Below are positions 41,767-56,040 of a stretch of 64,000 nt of DNA, piece by piece. The DNA comes from Iris pallida (taxonomy: Eukaryota > Streptophyta > Magnoliopsida > Asparagales > Iridaceae): assembly GCA_029216955.1 (NCBI GenBank), contig JANAVB010015600.1, positions 28,425,137 through 28,489,136 of the forward strand. Direction: 5' to 3'. Numbering within the stretch: position 1 is the first letter of the stretch; every line of letters starts with the position of its first letter. Position numbers and translations under genes: made by a program. The notes below the pieces were generated by a model, which saw only the letters and a list, made by a program, of their open reading frames with translations, searched no databases and was not told where the DNA came from.

Positions 41767-44700
41767 TGTCACGACCCGCACCCTAGAGTTAGGGCACGAG
41801 AACGTAACAACGCCCAGCCTACGCCGCAGTGTCGGCGGTAGAACGCTGTCCTAGGTCTCAATGCATCTAACAGTATAAGACTAAACAGTTTATACTCCCC
41901 GAATGGGGGTAACATAGCAGAATGTAAGCTCAATCACATCTAAGGTAGAGCATAAAGGAAGATAGATAAAACATGAAATCAAAAAGAGATACAACAGATA
42001 GAAATCTAAGTGTCTAAGATACAAACTCAGAATACATCTCAAAACCCAAATACAGTAATCCATAAATACAACTCAAGATGACTGAAAATAAACTATAAGC
42101 AAAAACCCTAGCTATCTATGCAACCTCTACTGTCTCCTCTAGGCTAGCAGACAACCTCCAGGCTATCTGTAAAATTTATCAACAGGTCCAGTCAGGACAG
42201 GAGCGAGTACAGTACATCTCAACAGATCATAGCAGGTTAGAAAATATAATCATGCAATAGAGTAAAATACAGGATCTGAAAAAATACAGTATTTAAACAA
42301 GAGAGAGAACTGTAACAGAAATATCTACTATAAATAGAGAACTAACAGTGGCTAGTGAGTCAGAGTACGAGATAGCACATGTGAACAGGACAGATTTGCA
42401 CAGGATATCGAGGTGCACAGGATCTACACTACAATAGAATTGTTCACACAACTACTAGCACTCTCCCGTATCCCCAATCAATACACAAAGATCTAAACAG
42501 GTTATGTTATTGCACAGGATATCACATGGGGTCCATATAGGGTGCACATGATAGTATACATGGGGGCTCCGTGAACATGAGAGTACAAGATTCACAGGAG
42601 TGCACATGTAAAATAGAAGCACAGGAGTACATAATGAAAGTGAAACGTACATGACACAATATACCCGATGCTCCCGAGGGGGATAACATCGCATGAGAAG
42701 ATCCATATAGTACTAATCCGTGATAATGTCGTGACAGCATCAAGTATAGTAATCTAAAGCAGGAATATAATTCTAAGCAGGATATGAAATGATCAGAGAA
42801 TGTACTCGCCTGATATCTGAATGTCCAAGGTAAAGATACTGTCCGAGGAGAGGTGTCTGGCTCCTAATTAGAACAGCACAAGTCACAACATGTCCAGAAG
42901 GGTAATATAAAGCACTACAATGCATTCTACATGAATCTAGGTCAAATTAGGCCAAAGTCAACCCTTGGTCAACTCTAGTCAACTGCACTAGTCAAACTAG
43001 GTCAAACTAGGTCATGTCCTAACCCAGCAAGTCTTACTAGGCCTAACCAAGACTTATCCTAGCAAGCACACATCAATACAAGGCTATACAAGCCAACATA
43101 CACCCAACTCTATATAGCATGCAATTATTCAATACTCAAATAGGCAAGAATTCACATTGGATATACACTAGGTAATCTATTACTTTAAACTATATATGTC
43201 TACACATATATACACATGCATATATTGGTATTCAACATTAGGTCTATAATCATGGCATTTCAAATGGTTATATAAACTTATATATTACAACACAATATGC
43301 TAACATATATATAATATACATACATAGCTAAGTTAACTATATTCATAAATACTTATTTAAGAGGCTATGTGTGTGTATGTGAACATGGCAAAGGGGCAAG
43401 TGAGGGTTAAATGGGCATACATAGTGTATACATATCAAAGAGTGTCAAAGTGTAAGTGAACAATGTGTCAAGTGTGATAGTGTCAACATAGTGTAAGGGG
43501 GTACATGAGATAATATAGGATTTGTGTTAACATAGAATATTACATCTCATTAACTTGTATATTTCATACATTACATCTATTATTACATTACATTCATGCT
43601 TTCATTCATTTATCATTCATTTATTCTCTTGCACTACTATATGTACCATACATTACACACTATGGAACCTACATATTCATTACAAACCATACTTATACAT
43701 GCTTACATTATCACCCCATACATCATTTATTTAACCATTTACTTATGCTTGCATTCTCTATTTAATTACATAATGTATATACATTAACATGGGTTAAAAT
43801 TAAATAGAACATTATATTACACACAATGGTGCACAAAATGCATATGCCGAATAATAACTCCTACTAATAATCAATACTGTACCATCTCAGCATGAATTAA
43901 AATTTAGAATTAAAGTATGTTATAGATCTATGTGTTAGCTTTCCGAAACTTCAAACGGATCACATTTTCGTTTCCGGAAACTCCCGGAATCGCGAAAACA
44001 CCGAGAACGCGTTTGTCTTTCGTACAGCTGACACTCAAATAATTCTCCAAAAAGTTACAGAAAGAATTAGGCCTATTAATATATGTTTTTGGAAAGCTAA
44101 CTTCAATACGCTTCTTTTAAAAAAAAGGAAGATTAAACCGAACTTTGAGCTAGAAGTTATGACATTTCTAAGTTAGGGCTGAAATTAAAAACGTGGATAA
44201 AAATCATGACGGATTTAGATAGTTTGAGCCAAAAGAATACACAATATATATCCTAATTATCCACAACAATAATAGCAATAATAATATGAGGAACCACACT
44301 CACAAACTTGATTATATAATCATCATGAACCATTTATTACATATATAAATATAGATACACTCTCATTACAATATATATATATATATATATAAATCTATAT
44401 ATGTAACATGAACACATCCACAACACAAAGGACACTCCTATGACCTCCAAATGGACACAAAATGGACACAAATGAAGATACAACCATGGGGGTCATTTCT
44501 ATGGGTTCAAAATAGACCTATATGCATGAAAAAATGAAAAGGAGAAGGGATTTATACCTCCCGGTAGATCGAATCGAAGAAAAACATTCCCGGAGCGACA
44601 CCGACACGTAGAGATTCCAAAAGGACACGAACGAGCTCCGAATCCTCCCAAACTTGGGTAGCTTCCTCCTTGGCTAGAATGGAGAAGGAAAGAAGAAGAT

Positions 44701-45432
44701 TTGGTGGTGAAATGGAAGGATTTGGTGGAGAAATTGCTAGGGATTGTTCTCTAGGAATTTGGGGAAGAACAAGAGAGAGAAAAATAGATGGATAATGACA
44801 AATGGGAGGCTCAACCCTATCCTTATTGTGGCTGGCCATAAAGGTGGTTTTGTCCTATTAGGAAAAGTCCAAAAGCCCCTACTAACCTATTCTATGAGTA
44901 TTAGAAAAGGGCTAATTGGTTGGGGCTAAATTAGTCATTCTAAAGTCTTTAATCACACTAACCTTATCCATAATAATTAGTCTAACCTCTAACTAAAATA
45001 TTTCTATCATGTGGACTAAAATTAATATCATGTGGGCTATGTCTAACTAGTGTGTGGGTCCCACTAGAGTCAAACTACCCCCGGGTCCCCGTTTCAAGTT
45101 GGATTGAGTTGAAATTCGAACCCGACTCAAATAACCCCAAAACAATATCATAAATAATAAAATAATATCAAAATAATTCAAAGAGGTCAAATGCAAAAAA
45201 TATCCTTAGGCCAAAAATGATATTAAAATATCATAATTACATGGTTAGGCTCTAGGTCAAACAGTCTCTAGGGTTTCACTAGCAAAACGTCAAAACCACA
45301 AGTCATTGATTTAAATAATTTTAAAATGATTTAAAATCAGCAAAAATCATATCATGAATTAAATATCATTATTAAAATAATTATAAACATGAAATTTTAA
45401 AATTACCCTCATTTGGAAAACTGGGTGCTACA
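41767..45432 (-). repeat. LARD LTR, plus-left copy (3' LTR in element orientation)
   Basis: TG...CA termini, nearly identical to 49134-52786. It contains a (TA)n stretch near 44370-44392. Short open frames within it occur in both LTR copies and are not genes. Confidence 0.92.
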
Positions 45433-48400
45433 ACTCTACCACCTTAGAAAAATTTCGTCCTCGAAATTTAAGATCGATAGTACTCCTTCTAGAGCCTCTA
45501 ACCTACCCAATATCTAAGGTAACACTTTCTAACACTGGAATAATAAACGAACATCTAAAAATGTCAATCTAGGAATACCTCCAATACTGCTCTGCTGTAC
45601 GGCGGTAATGGAACTTCAATAGAATATGGACTGGAACCTATATCCAAGGGACTGGACCTATTTTAAAGTAGTCTTAACTAAGGATGAAAAAGAACTGATC
45701 ATAGGCTATAGGTATGCTCAAACTATTATCTTCCTATTAACCATCTATTAATACATTCTATTACCAAAGGAATGATGCATTACTAAGACATATAGGCCCC
45801 TATCTCTCATAACACATTTATGCTCACCAAAAGACTAGTATATCCCATCAAGGCTGATACTATAATCTCTCATAAATCTCATAAGCTACATGTTTATAGA
45901 CACACATCCCCACATCAAGGACTAACCTATATATATCTACAACTGATACTAATGGGGTGACGTCCCTATCTCCCAACAATCAAGGTCTAAATTTTTTTTT
46001 CTAAATCATGCAATTTGAAGGAATAGTATACAAGGTCAGGGCATACCATAGCAGTTGGAAGTCTCACCTAGGTACACTAATCATTCTAGGTCAAAACAGT
46101 ACTATGGTATCAACACACAAACAATCTAGGGTGTCCTAATTAGGAAGGTAAGGGAACAACAATCATCAAGGTTGTACGGCTGTCTACCATCCTATATAAA
46201 AATTGGTCATTAACAAGCAACTAAGAAATTATTAAAAGGTTACTATTCCATAAAATGGCAAAAATTAAAAATTTAGGCACAACAAATCACAAATAGATTT
46301 TTGTCTTGACACGATCTAAGTTGATCAATTTCGGGATAAAACGAGATTTGGGCAAGAAGGGAAATCAATGAAATCAAAGTATGAGCACGAGCATCCAATG
46401 ATGGAGGTTCAGGTCATGATTAAATTTAGTTCGACTGAGTACGAATACGAGGTTCATAGGCGATAAAAGATTTCAAGGAGAATTGTCAAGGCTGTCGCGA
46501 ATGAGACTCTAGGGTCAAGTTTAACTATGTCTCCATTCTCGTAGATTGATACATGAAAAAGTGAACCAAAGTGCAATAGGTTGATCAGACCATCATGTAC
46601 CGATTCTAATTAGACAATATGTTAGTGGGTGGCCACCCAATAAAATATGTTATGACCAAGCTCGAAGATAGATAAGCTTGCAAAACTAAGGCTAATTTAG
46701 CAGCACAAGATATAAGGGTGGTAATGATGAAAGGAATTACATAGTCCAAGTTTCTTAACCAACGGGTCAAGTAATCAGATAAGGTACAAGGTTAAGCATC
46801 TAAGGAAACAAGCAGAACACCATCACATGTCGGGTCGAAAGAATTGAGTCAAGGCTGGATTTCTAATTGAAATAAGAAGAAATTTAGTATAATGGTAGAG
46901 GTTATAGTTTAGCCAGTTGACCAGAAAATCATATCAAGAAAATAGAGTACAAGAAGACGGGTTTTAGTGGGACATGATATACCTACATGAAGGTGAGCTC
47001 GTCTAGGTCTTGCATATAAGATTTGTTGGAGGGTAACAGCTAGTATTACATTCCGAATATCAAAGTCACGATAAGGAACGTCAAGGATCTCAATTAGAAA
47101 GTGGGAGTTCAAGAGGTGGTAATTAATGCACAAAAATAATGAAGATCGAGTTAGTCATCTGCTTCTGATACTCTTAAGTTTATCTGGTCATAACTTGCCA
47201 ATCAAATCTTTACCTCACCAGTCTCCATATGAAAATTTAACCTTTACTTAAACCCTTACCATGACTACCGTAGGCAATTCCCAATTTCCAAACATCACTC
47301 TTGAAGCACAACCCTCACATTTAGGAATCAACATTAACCATTTATTTAAATTTCCAAGTTCTTTCACCTTGTCTTAAATTTGACCCAAAACCTCTAAATT
47401 CCGTTTACGAATTCCTTGAACTTGTTCAAATTGTTCTCCTCGTATTATTTAATTTAAATCTCTAGGCCTTACAAAACTTATCTTTCATCATAAAATCAAC
47501 TTCCGTATTTTCTTCGACATACACCCTTGAATATTATTCTCCTAAAATATTTCACAACAATCTATAAACTTCCATAACTTTGTGCTCTCTCTATCCCTAG
47601 TCATTTCCTCGCAACATCTTGTTTAATATCCTTATTAAACATAATTAACTTCTCTTTTCCATTACTAACCTTCTACATAGCCTCAGAGTAAAAGTTTTTC
47701 CCAGAATCAATAACCAAGATTTTCTAAGTTCTCAAAACTAGGTTGACCTCTGATATCCTCATTAGTTTTGAATACACCTATAAACTATCTCATAACCCCA
47801 AAATTTCTCTAAATGTAATTGTTTCCAGATTGGCAGTATACAACTCTTTATTCTATTCGAGACCTTTACCACATTTCTATCTCAAGTTTCCATATGGAAC
47901 ACTCCACATTTGATTTTCTTTAGATCATCATAAAATAACCAGTTACGTCTTCTCTGAGCTACATAATTTACGTCACTTCCTTAACATTTCTCAGGCAAAA
48001 TGATATGAAGATTCAAGAGTTGTCAAGGTATAGCTGACAGAATTATATACGAGACAGGAAATTGATATAATCAGGACAGGTATATAAGACAAGGAATGAT
48101 GGTAGTAAAAATATTGGCAGGAAAAGAATGATAATAGAATCTATTCTGCTTATCTATTTAAAAGAGGGACCCATTTTTTTTGAAACAAGAATTATAATAC
48201 CAAATCCAAAATAAGGCCTAGCAAAATCATTGGTTTATTGTATTAAGAAGAAATAAATTTTTGTAAGAAGTTACACAAGGTTTATAAAAATAGCTAAAGC
48301 TACATCCTAAGTAAACAATGAGAAACAAAACACACAAAACAACAATAATTCCTTCTCTTTTTTTTGAATGACTGAAACAAAAGTAGCAAAAACATGTTCG

Positions 48401-49133
48401 AAAATATTTAAGGTACAATCTGATAATCATATGCGTCTATCCAAAATCATGGTACTCTAAATCCTCGTCATACTAGTGAGCAAGGCTACGATAATCACAG
48501 AGTCCTTGATTTATGCACATACCTCTAGAATCATGGTATTTAACATTTTCGCGATGCCGCTAGCTTGGCTGCAAAAATCTTAAATTTCCACACCCGAGAA
48601 ATATATCCAAAATCAGACTATATGTCCTCACCATGCTGGCTAATGTGACTATATAAGACAAGATTTCCATAACTTAGATGACCTAGCCCATATAATTTTA
48701 TCTTGCCAAAAATTAAATTAAATCAACAATGAATACCAAAAAAAATCAAATTTATCAACGAATATCAAAATTCAGAAATGAACAAAATCCTTCAAATCAT
48801 ATAACTACAAACTCGGATGCTATAGCTAACATCAAGATCCAAATTTCAACAATCTTCATCAAAATCAATAAATACAAACTCAAATTCAATAATAATCCAT
48901 CAAAATCAAATTCAATAGCAGAAAGTAAAGATAAATCAAATCAAGGAAAAAGAAAAAAGTTTTCAAATCGGAGTTAAACAAAATTCTCAAGGGTAGTCCC
49001 AGGAATCTCTCAAGGGATCCTAATTGTGATTGAGTATCTTCAAAAATATATCCTAATCCTACTGCAGGCTGTAGTGGTACTCTAGTTCGAATACCACTAC
49101 ACAAACTTGACCTGCATGGGCCACCACTAAAAA
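45433..49133 (-). other. LARD internal region, no coding capacity
   Basis: AT-rich with stops in all frames. Only the terminal NFEDEIFLRW-stop string (about 45442-45474, minus) hints at a former pol gene. At the other side the sequence next to the LTR (TTTTTAGTGGTGGCCCATGC, minus) does not match the standard tRNA-Met primer site. Confidence 0.75.
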
Positions 49134-52100
49134 TGTATCACGACCCGCACCCTAGAGTTAGGGCACGAGAACGTAACAACGCCCAGCCTACGCCGCAGTG
49201 TCGGCGGTAGAACGCTGTCCTAGGTCTCAATGCATCTAACAGTATAAAACTAAACAGTTTATACTCCCCGAATGGGGGTAACATAGCAGAATGTAAGCTC
49301 AATCACATCTAAGGTAGAGCATAAAGGAAGATAGATAAAACATGAAATCAAAAAGAGATACAACAGATAGAAGTCTAAGTGTCTAAGATACAAACTCAGA
49401 ATACATCTCAAAACCCAAATACAGTAATCCATAAATACAACTCAAGATGACTGAAAATAAACTATAAGCAAAAACCCTAGCTATCTATGCAACCTCTACT
49501 GTCTCCTCTAGGCTAGCAGGCAACCTCCAGGCTATCTGTAAAATTTATCAACAGGTCCAGTCAGGACAGGAGCGAGTACAGTACATCTCAACAGATCATA
49601 GCAGATTAGAAAATATAATCATGCAATAGAGTAAAATACAGGATCTGAAGAAATACAGTATTTAAACAAGAGAGAGAAATGTAACAGAAATATTTACTAT
49701 AAATAGAGAACTAACAGTGGCTAGTGAGTCAGAGTACGAGATAGTACATGTGAACAGGACATATTTGCACAGGATATCGAGGTGCACATGATCTACACTA
49801 CAATAGAATTGTTCACACAACTACTAGCACTCTCCCGTATCCCCAATCAATACACAAGGATCTAAACAGGTTATGTTATTGCACAGGATATCACATGGGG
49901 CCCATATAGGGTGCACATGATAGTATACATGGGGGCTCCGTGAACATGAGAGTACAAGATTCACAGGAGTGCACATGTAAAATGGAAGCACAGGAGTACA
50001 TGATGAAAGTGAAACGCACATGACACAATGTACCCGATGCTCCCGAGGGGGATAACATCGCATAAGAAGATCCATATAGTACTAATCCGTGATAATGTCG
50101 TGACAGCATCAAGTATAGTAATCTAAAGCAGGAATATAATTCTAAGCAGGATATGAAATGATCAGAGAATGTACTCGCCTGATATCTGAATGTCCAAGGT
50201 AAAGATACTGTCCGAGGAGAGGTGTCTGGCTCCTAATTAGAACAGCACAAGTCACAACATGTCCAGAAGGGTAATATAAAGTACTACAATGCATTCTACA
50301 TGAATCTAGGTCAAATTAGGCCAAAGTCAACCCTTGGTCAACTGTACTAGTCAAACTAGGTCAAACTAGGTCATGTCCTAACCCAGCAAGTCTTACTAGG
50401 CCTAACCAAGACTTATCCTAGCAAGCACACATCAATACAAGGCTATACAAGCCAACATACACCCAACTCTATATAGCATGCAATTATTCAATACTCAAAT
50501 AGGCAAGAATTCACATTGGATATACACTAGGTAATCTATTACTTTAAGCTATATATGTCTACACATATATACACATGCATATATTGGTATTCAACATTAG
50601 GTCTATAATCATGGCATTTCAAATGGTTATATAAACTTATATATTACAACACAATATGCTAACATATATATAATATACATACATAGCTAAGTTAACTATA
50701 TTCATAAATACTTATTTAAGAGGCTATGTGTGTGTATGTGAACATGGCAAAGGGGCAAGTGAGGGTTAAATGGGCATACATAGTGTATACATATCAAAGA
50801 GTGTCAAAGTGTAAGTGAACAATGTGTCAAGTGTGATAGTGTCAACATAGTGTAAGGGGGTACATGAGGTAATATAGGATTTGTGTTAACATAGAATATT
50901 ACATCTCATTAACTTGTATATTTCATACATTACATCTATTGTTACATTACATTCATGCTTTTATTCATTCATCATTCATTTATTCTCTTGCACTACTATA
51001 TGTACCATACATTACACACTATGGAACCTACATATTCATTACAAGCCATACTTATACATGCTTACATTATCACCTCATACATCATTTATTTAACCATTTA
51101 CTCATGCTTGCATTCTCTATCTAATTACATAATGTATATACATTAACATGGGTTAAAATTAAATAGAACATTATATTACACACAAGGGTGCACAAAATGC
51201 ATATGCCGAATAATAACTCCTACTAATAATCAATACTGTACCATCTCAGCATGAATTAAAATTTAGGATTAAAGTATGTTATAGATCTATGTGTTAGCTT
51301 TCTGAAACTTCAAACGGATCGCATTTTCGTTTCCGGAAACTCCCGGAATCGCGAAAACACCGAGAACGCGTTTGTCTTTCGTACAGCTGACACTCAAATA
51401 ATTCTCCAGAAAGTTACAGAAAGAATTAGGCCTATTAATATATGTTTTTGGAAAACTAACTTCAATACGCTTCTTTTAAAAAAAATGGGAGATTAAACCG
51501 AGCTTTGAGCTAGAAGTTATGATATTTCTAAGTTAGGGCTGAAATTAAAAACGTGGATAAAAATCATGACGGATTTAGATAGTTTGAGCCAAAAGAATAC
51601 ACAATATATATCCTAATTATCCACAACAATAATAACAATAATAATATGAGGAACCACACTCACAAACTTGATTATATAATCATCATGAACCATTTATTAC
51701 ATATATAAATATAGATACACTCTCATTACAATATATATATATATAAATCTATATATGTAACATGAACACATCCACAACACAAAGGACACTCCTATGACCT
51801 CCAAATGGACACAAAATGGACACAAATGGAGATACAACCATGTGGGTCATTCCTATGGGTTCAAAATAGACCTATATGCATGAGGAAATGAAAAGGAGAA
51901 GGGATTTATACCTCCCGGTAGATCGAATCGAAGAAAAACCTTCCCGGAGCGACACCGACATGTAGAGATTTCAAAAGGACACGAACGAGCTCCGAATCCT
52001 CCCAAACTTGGGTAGCTTCCTCCTTGGCTAGAATGGAGAAGGAAAGAAGAAGATTTGGTGGTGAAATGGAAGGATTTGGTGGAGAAATTGCTAGGGATTG

Positions 52101-52786
52101 CTCTCTAGGAATTTGGGGAAGAACAAGAGAGAGAAAAATAGATGGATAATGACAAATGGGAGGCTCAACCCTATCCTTATTGTGGCTGGCCATAAAGGTG
52201 GTTTTGTCCTATTAGGAAAAGTCCAAAAGCCCCTACTAACCTATTCTATGAGTATTAGGAAAGGGCTAATTGGTTGGGGCTAAATTAGTCATTCTAAAGT
52301 CTCTAATCACACTAACCTTATCCATAATAATTAGTCTAACCTCTAACTAAAATATTTCTATCATGTGGACTAAAATTAATATCATGTGGGCTATGCCTAA
52401 CTAGTGTGTGGGTCCCACTAGAGTCAAACTACCCCCGGGTCCCCGTTTCAAGTCGGATTGAGTTGAAATTCGAACCCGACTCAAATAACCCCAAAACAAT
52501 ATCATAAATAATAAAATAATATCAAAATAATTCAAAGAGGTCAAATGCAAAAAATATCCTTAGGCCAAAAATGACATTAAAATATCATAATCACATGGTT
52601 AGGCTCTAGGTCAAACAGTCTCTAGAGTTTCACTAGCAAAACGTCAAAACCACAAGTCATTGATTTAAATAATTTTAAAATGATTTAAAATCAGCAAAAA
52701 TCATATCATGAATTAAATATCATTATTAAAATAATTATAAACACAAAAATTTAAAATTACCTTCATTTGGGAAACTGGGTGCTACA
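49134..52786 (-). repeat. LARD LTR, plus-right copy (5' LTR in element orientation)
   Basis: Starts TGTATCACGACCC (two bases more than the left copy) and ends GGGTGCTACA, followed by the target duplication GACGT. Confidence 0.92.
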
Positions 52787-54768
52787 GACGTGCCAATTGC
52801 CCGACTCCTATCACGTCAAGACGGTTCTGCTCCATTTGAGGAGGTCGGTCCTTCTGAGGAGGTCGGTCCTTCTTAGGAGGCCGGTCCTTCTGAGCCGCCT
52901 GTCCGTCCGCCCGGTTGCTCAATGTTGGTTTCTTTTGAGAACCACATTGCGTATGAAATATGGAAGAACCCGGTATGTACATGACGTTTGTAAGCTACCA
53001 GTTTAGTATACTATATATATATATATATGTATTTCATGATTGATATGTTTTTTGTTGTTCGATATATAGAGGACATATCGTATCCTTAGGGCTGTGAGTC
53101 ATGGGAAGAAAACCGTGTCCTAGCATTTTGCAAACTTATCGGAGGCCGTCCGAAGCAAAATTATACCGAGCGGCTTGCACAATTTGGCACAAAACGTCTA
53201 TCGGATAATGGATAGTGCCCTCATATCCGCCTTTGTAGAGAGATGGCACCCGGAGACCAACACATTTCATCTCCCAGCAGGGGAGATGACCATTACACTT
53301 GACGACGTCTACCAGATATTGGAGCTGCCAGTGACCGGGCGCATAATGACCAAAGAATATTACACGAATGAGAAATCTGTGAAATGGTACGAGAAGATCG
53401 TCAAGTTCGTCTAAACTCACCTTGGAGTTCCGGCTACGAGTTTTACAACTCTACCAGGCTTCAAGAAGTCGTACGAAATTCCTCTATCATTTTTGGTGGA
53501 CCAGTTCATGGATATGGAGGTGGATGACGATGATGATGATACGGTCGACGCGGTGGCTCGTGCGTATATATTGTTCGTCCTAGGAACGGTCGGCATTCCG
53601 GACAAGTCCGGAACGTCGATACATGCTCGGTACATGCTAAACTTATCTGAAGTGAATGACTTCATCGATATATCCTGGGGAAGCGGTATCCTGACCAATC
53701 TTTACCGCGAGCTCGGTATCGCATCCCGTGTCGGGACTAAGACAATGGTCGGCTGTCAGACTCTGCTACATGTAAGAAAACTTCTAACAATTTAATCTTG
53801 TATACTTAAATTTGTTGTTCTAATTTTTACTATTCATTTATAAATTGAATAGGCATGGATATACGAGCACTTTCCGATGCTTAGACGGGCTGACGAAAAC
53901 CCAGAGTATCTTGAACACCTTTCTAGAGTGTGTCGATAGAGGCCATCCCAGCTGGAAACCAAAAATTGGCAAATACTGGCTTCCATTCGTGAAGTATTAG
54001 ACAGTTTGGTGCCAGAAGAGGTACTAATTTTTGACTAACTTTTTTATGTTGATTTTGTTTTGTTGTTAACTGTTTTCCTACAGATTTTTTGGAATCTATA
54101 CCGGGATTTACGTGAGCTGAATCGTGAGGTCCAACCAGTTTCTTTATTTTATGGCATGATCACATGCTATGAAATCACGGAGCCGTACATGCCCGATAGA
54201 GTACTTCGTCAGTTTGGCTTCGTGCAAACTGTGCCGAAGCGCACACTACGGCTGTTGGAGCCTCCGCGCGGAACCCAATCTTTAAGTTACAAACCGGCAG
54301 AATTTGACTGGGTGACCTACTTTTACTCGGAGTGGCAACGACATGTACTTCGAGAATCTGAAAGACGACCGGTCACCGAGATGGCCGACTGCAGCGAGGA
54401 CTACATGCAGTACTTCCTGGGGGTCGGACATCCAAATTGTCGAACCCTACCAACCCGGGTCCCATGGCCGTCGGAGCAGTTGGAGCTCTTCCTTCCAAAA
54501 ATGCCTTGTATGCTGGATTGGTGAGAATTGTGAGTTCCGTATTTGTAATAAGACTGAGATTTCCATGTTTGTAGACTTAATTCATTTATACTTTCATTTT
54601 TAGTCTCAAAGGGTGAAGGAATTGGCACAGACACTCCGGAGAGGTTGCCAAAGTGAGACTTGTGTCGCGGTCGCCAACGAGCTTGATCGCATCGACGACG
54701 TGGTCGACTTCCCCTTCATGAACAATATGGAGTCTCGTTCAAAGGCCCGGCATGATATGTAGATGGAT

Positions 54769-55121
54769 TTTGATATTTTTCATGTTTCAAACTTAAGTTG
54801 GATGTGGAATAGTTACGTACATTTGATGAATTATTGTGGATATTTTGCTTGTTTGAAACTTAATTTGGATGTGGAATGTTCGGGACTAAGTAGTTGTGAT
54901 AAATTATTGTAGTTGTGATGATTTTATTGTAGTTGGATTATTGAGTTTTTGTGATGAATCTTAAGTTGTGAAGAGTTATTGTTGTTTATGTACTTGTGAT
55001 AAATTGTTCTTTTTAATATACAGAGTATCTGTATCAGGACTTGTGATAAATTATTTTTTTGTGATGAATCTTAACTCTGTGGCAATTTGATTCACACAAT
55101 CAAATTATCACACAGAGATTC
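54769..55121. other. 3' flank of the PMD gene
   Basis: T/G-rich DNA with repeated TTGTGATAAATTATTGT-like phrases; presumably the 3' untranslated region and terminator. No coding signal. Confidence 0.45.
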
Positions 55122-55715
55122 ATAGTTAGGACTGCCACACCATGGCAGTCCTACACTGAGGTAGGACTGCCAGGGAGCTGGCAGTCCTAACTAAAACTTG
55201 ATGTAACAACAAGTTTTAGTTAGGACTGCCAGCACCCTGGCAGTCCTACTTCAGTGTAGGACTGCCATGGGTGTGGCAGTCCTAACTTCTTAACTCTGTA
55301 TGAATTTGATTCACACATAAATTCATCACAGAGATTCATAGTTAGGACTGCCACACCCATGGCAGTCCTACTGAAGTAGGACTGCCATGGTGCTGGCAGT
55401 CCTAACTAAAACTTGCTGTTAGGACTGCCATGGTGCTGGCAGTCCTAACTAAAACTTGCTGTAACAGCAAGTTTTAGTTAGGACTGCCAGCACCCTGGCA
55501 GTCCTAACTATGAATCTCTGTGATGATTTGATTCACACATGAAAATCATCACAGAGTATTACAGTTAGGACTGCCACACCCATGACAGTCCTACACTGAA
55601 CTAGGACTGTCAGGGTGCTTACAATCCTAACTAACAGCAAGTTTTAGGTAGGACTGCCATCACCCTGGCAGTCCTACTTCAGTGTAGGACTGCCATGGGT
55701 ATGGCAGTCCTGATA
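55122..55715. repeat. Large AGGACTGCCA palindrome array between the two MULE genes
   Basis: About fourteen hairpin units TAGGACTGCCA-n-TGGCAGTCCTA in succession. They are interleaved with paired AACTAAAACTTG / CAAGTTTTAGTT arms and with CACAGAGATTCATAGTTA / AACTCTGT phrases, giving nested palindromes at several scales. It lies exactly between the converging PMD and transposase/OTU genes. Confidence 0.92.
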
Positions 55716-55784
55716 CTGATACTCTGTGACAGAGTTTCTCAAACTAAAACGATGTGACAGTGAACACTCATATAACACAGATAA

Positions 55785-55925
55785 CACACAGGTAGGTACA
55801 TATAACACAGGTAGGCACATATAACACAGGTAGGCACAGGTAAACACATATAACACAGGTAGGCACATATAGTACATAGGTAGGCACATATAACACAGGT
55901 AGGCACATATAACACATGTAGGCAA
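55785..55925. repeat. 20-bp minisatellite
   Basis: About seven units of CACATATAACACAGGTAGG with small variations lie just beyond the palindrome array, 3' of the OTU domain. Confidence 0.88.
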
Positions 55926-56040
55926 AATCAAACACATATAACTCAAAATTTACTCCATATATATTACTGGACTTCATATTTTACTGTATAAAAAAGTGGT
56001 CCTCCATATACAAAATATCAGACTGTAAATATATCTATAC

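Larger units (their letters stand above)
41767..52786 (-). mobile_element. LARD-type LTR retrotransposon, 11 kb, non-coding, in PMD exon 2
   Basis: Bounded by the 5-bp duplication GACGT (41762-41766 and 52787-52791). Termini are TGTCACGACC ... GGGTGCTACA. LTRs are 3666 and 3653 bp and the internal part 3701 bp, without gag or pol frames. Minus orientation is inferred: just inside the plus-left LTR, the minus strand reads a codon string ending NFEDEIFLRW-stop, then AAGGTGGTAGAG (a polypurine-like tract), then the LTR start TGTAGCACCC. From memory such an ending is typical of Tekay/Del chromoviruses, so this looks like a Tekay-derived large retrotransposon derivative. LTRs differ by about a dozen substitutions in the first 0.75 kb. 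It splits an Asp-rich codon run of the PMD gene. Confidence 0.88.
41101..54768 (+). pseudogene. Plant mobile domain (PMD) gene carried by the MULE, broken
   Basis: Exons inferred from splice sites and frame: 41101-41132 (MTRKSKQPES, donor CAG/GTACGT), 41560-41766 continuing at 52792-52972 after the LARD, 53070-53771, 53853-54020, 54084-about 54520 and about 54604-54768. The N-terminal exon is Arg/Pro-rich and ends in an Asp run. The PMD itself shows ALISAFVERWHPETNTFHLP, then GEMTITLDDVYQILELPVTG, and later ARAYILFVLGTVGIPD, typical of the MAIN/MAIL1 class. PMD proteins in plants are nuclear and linked to transposon silencing and genome stability, and the domain also occurs in transposons. 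Stops at 52874, 53121, 53412 and 53937, plus the 11-kb insertion, make it a pseudogene, though splice sites survive. Confidence 0.8.

Noticed and set aside
42455..52283. Pairs of identical small frames (for example 42455-42706 and 49824-50075; 44552-44839 and 51906-52193)
   Set aside because: They recur only because they lie in the two LTRs of the LARD; no known domain and no start context.
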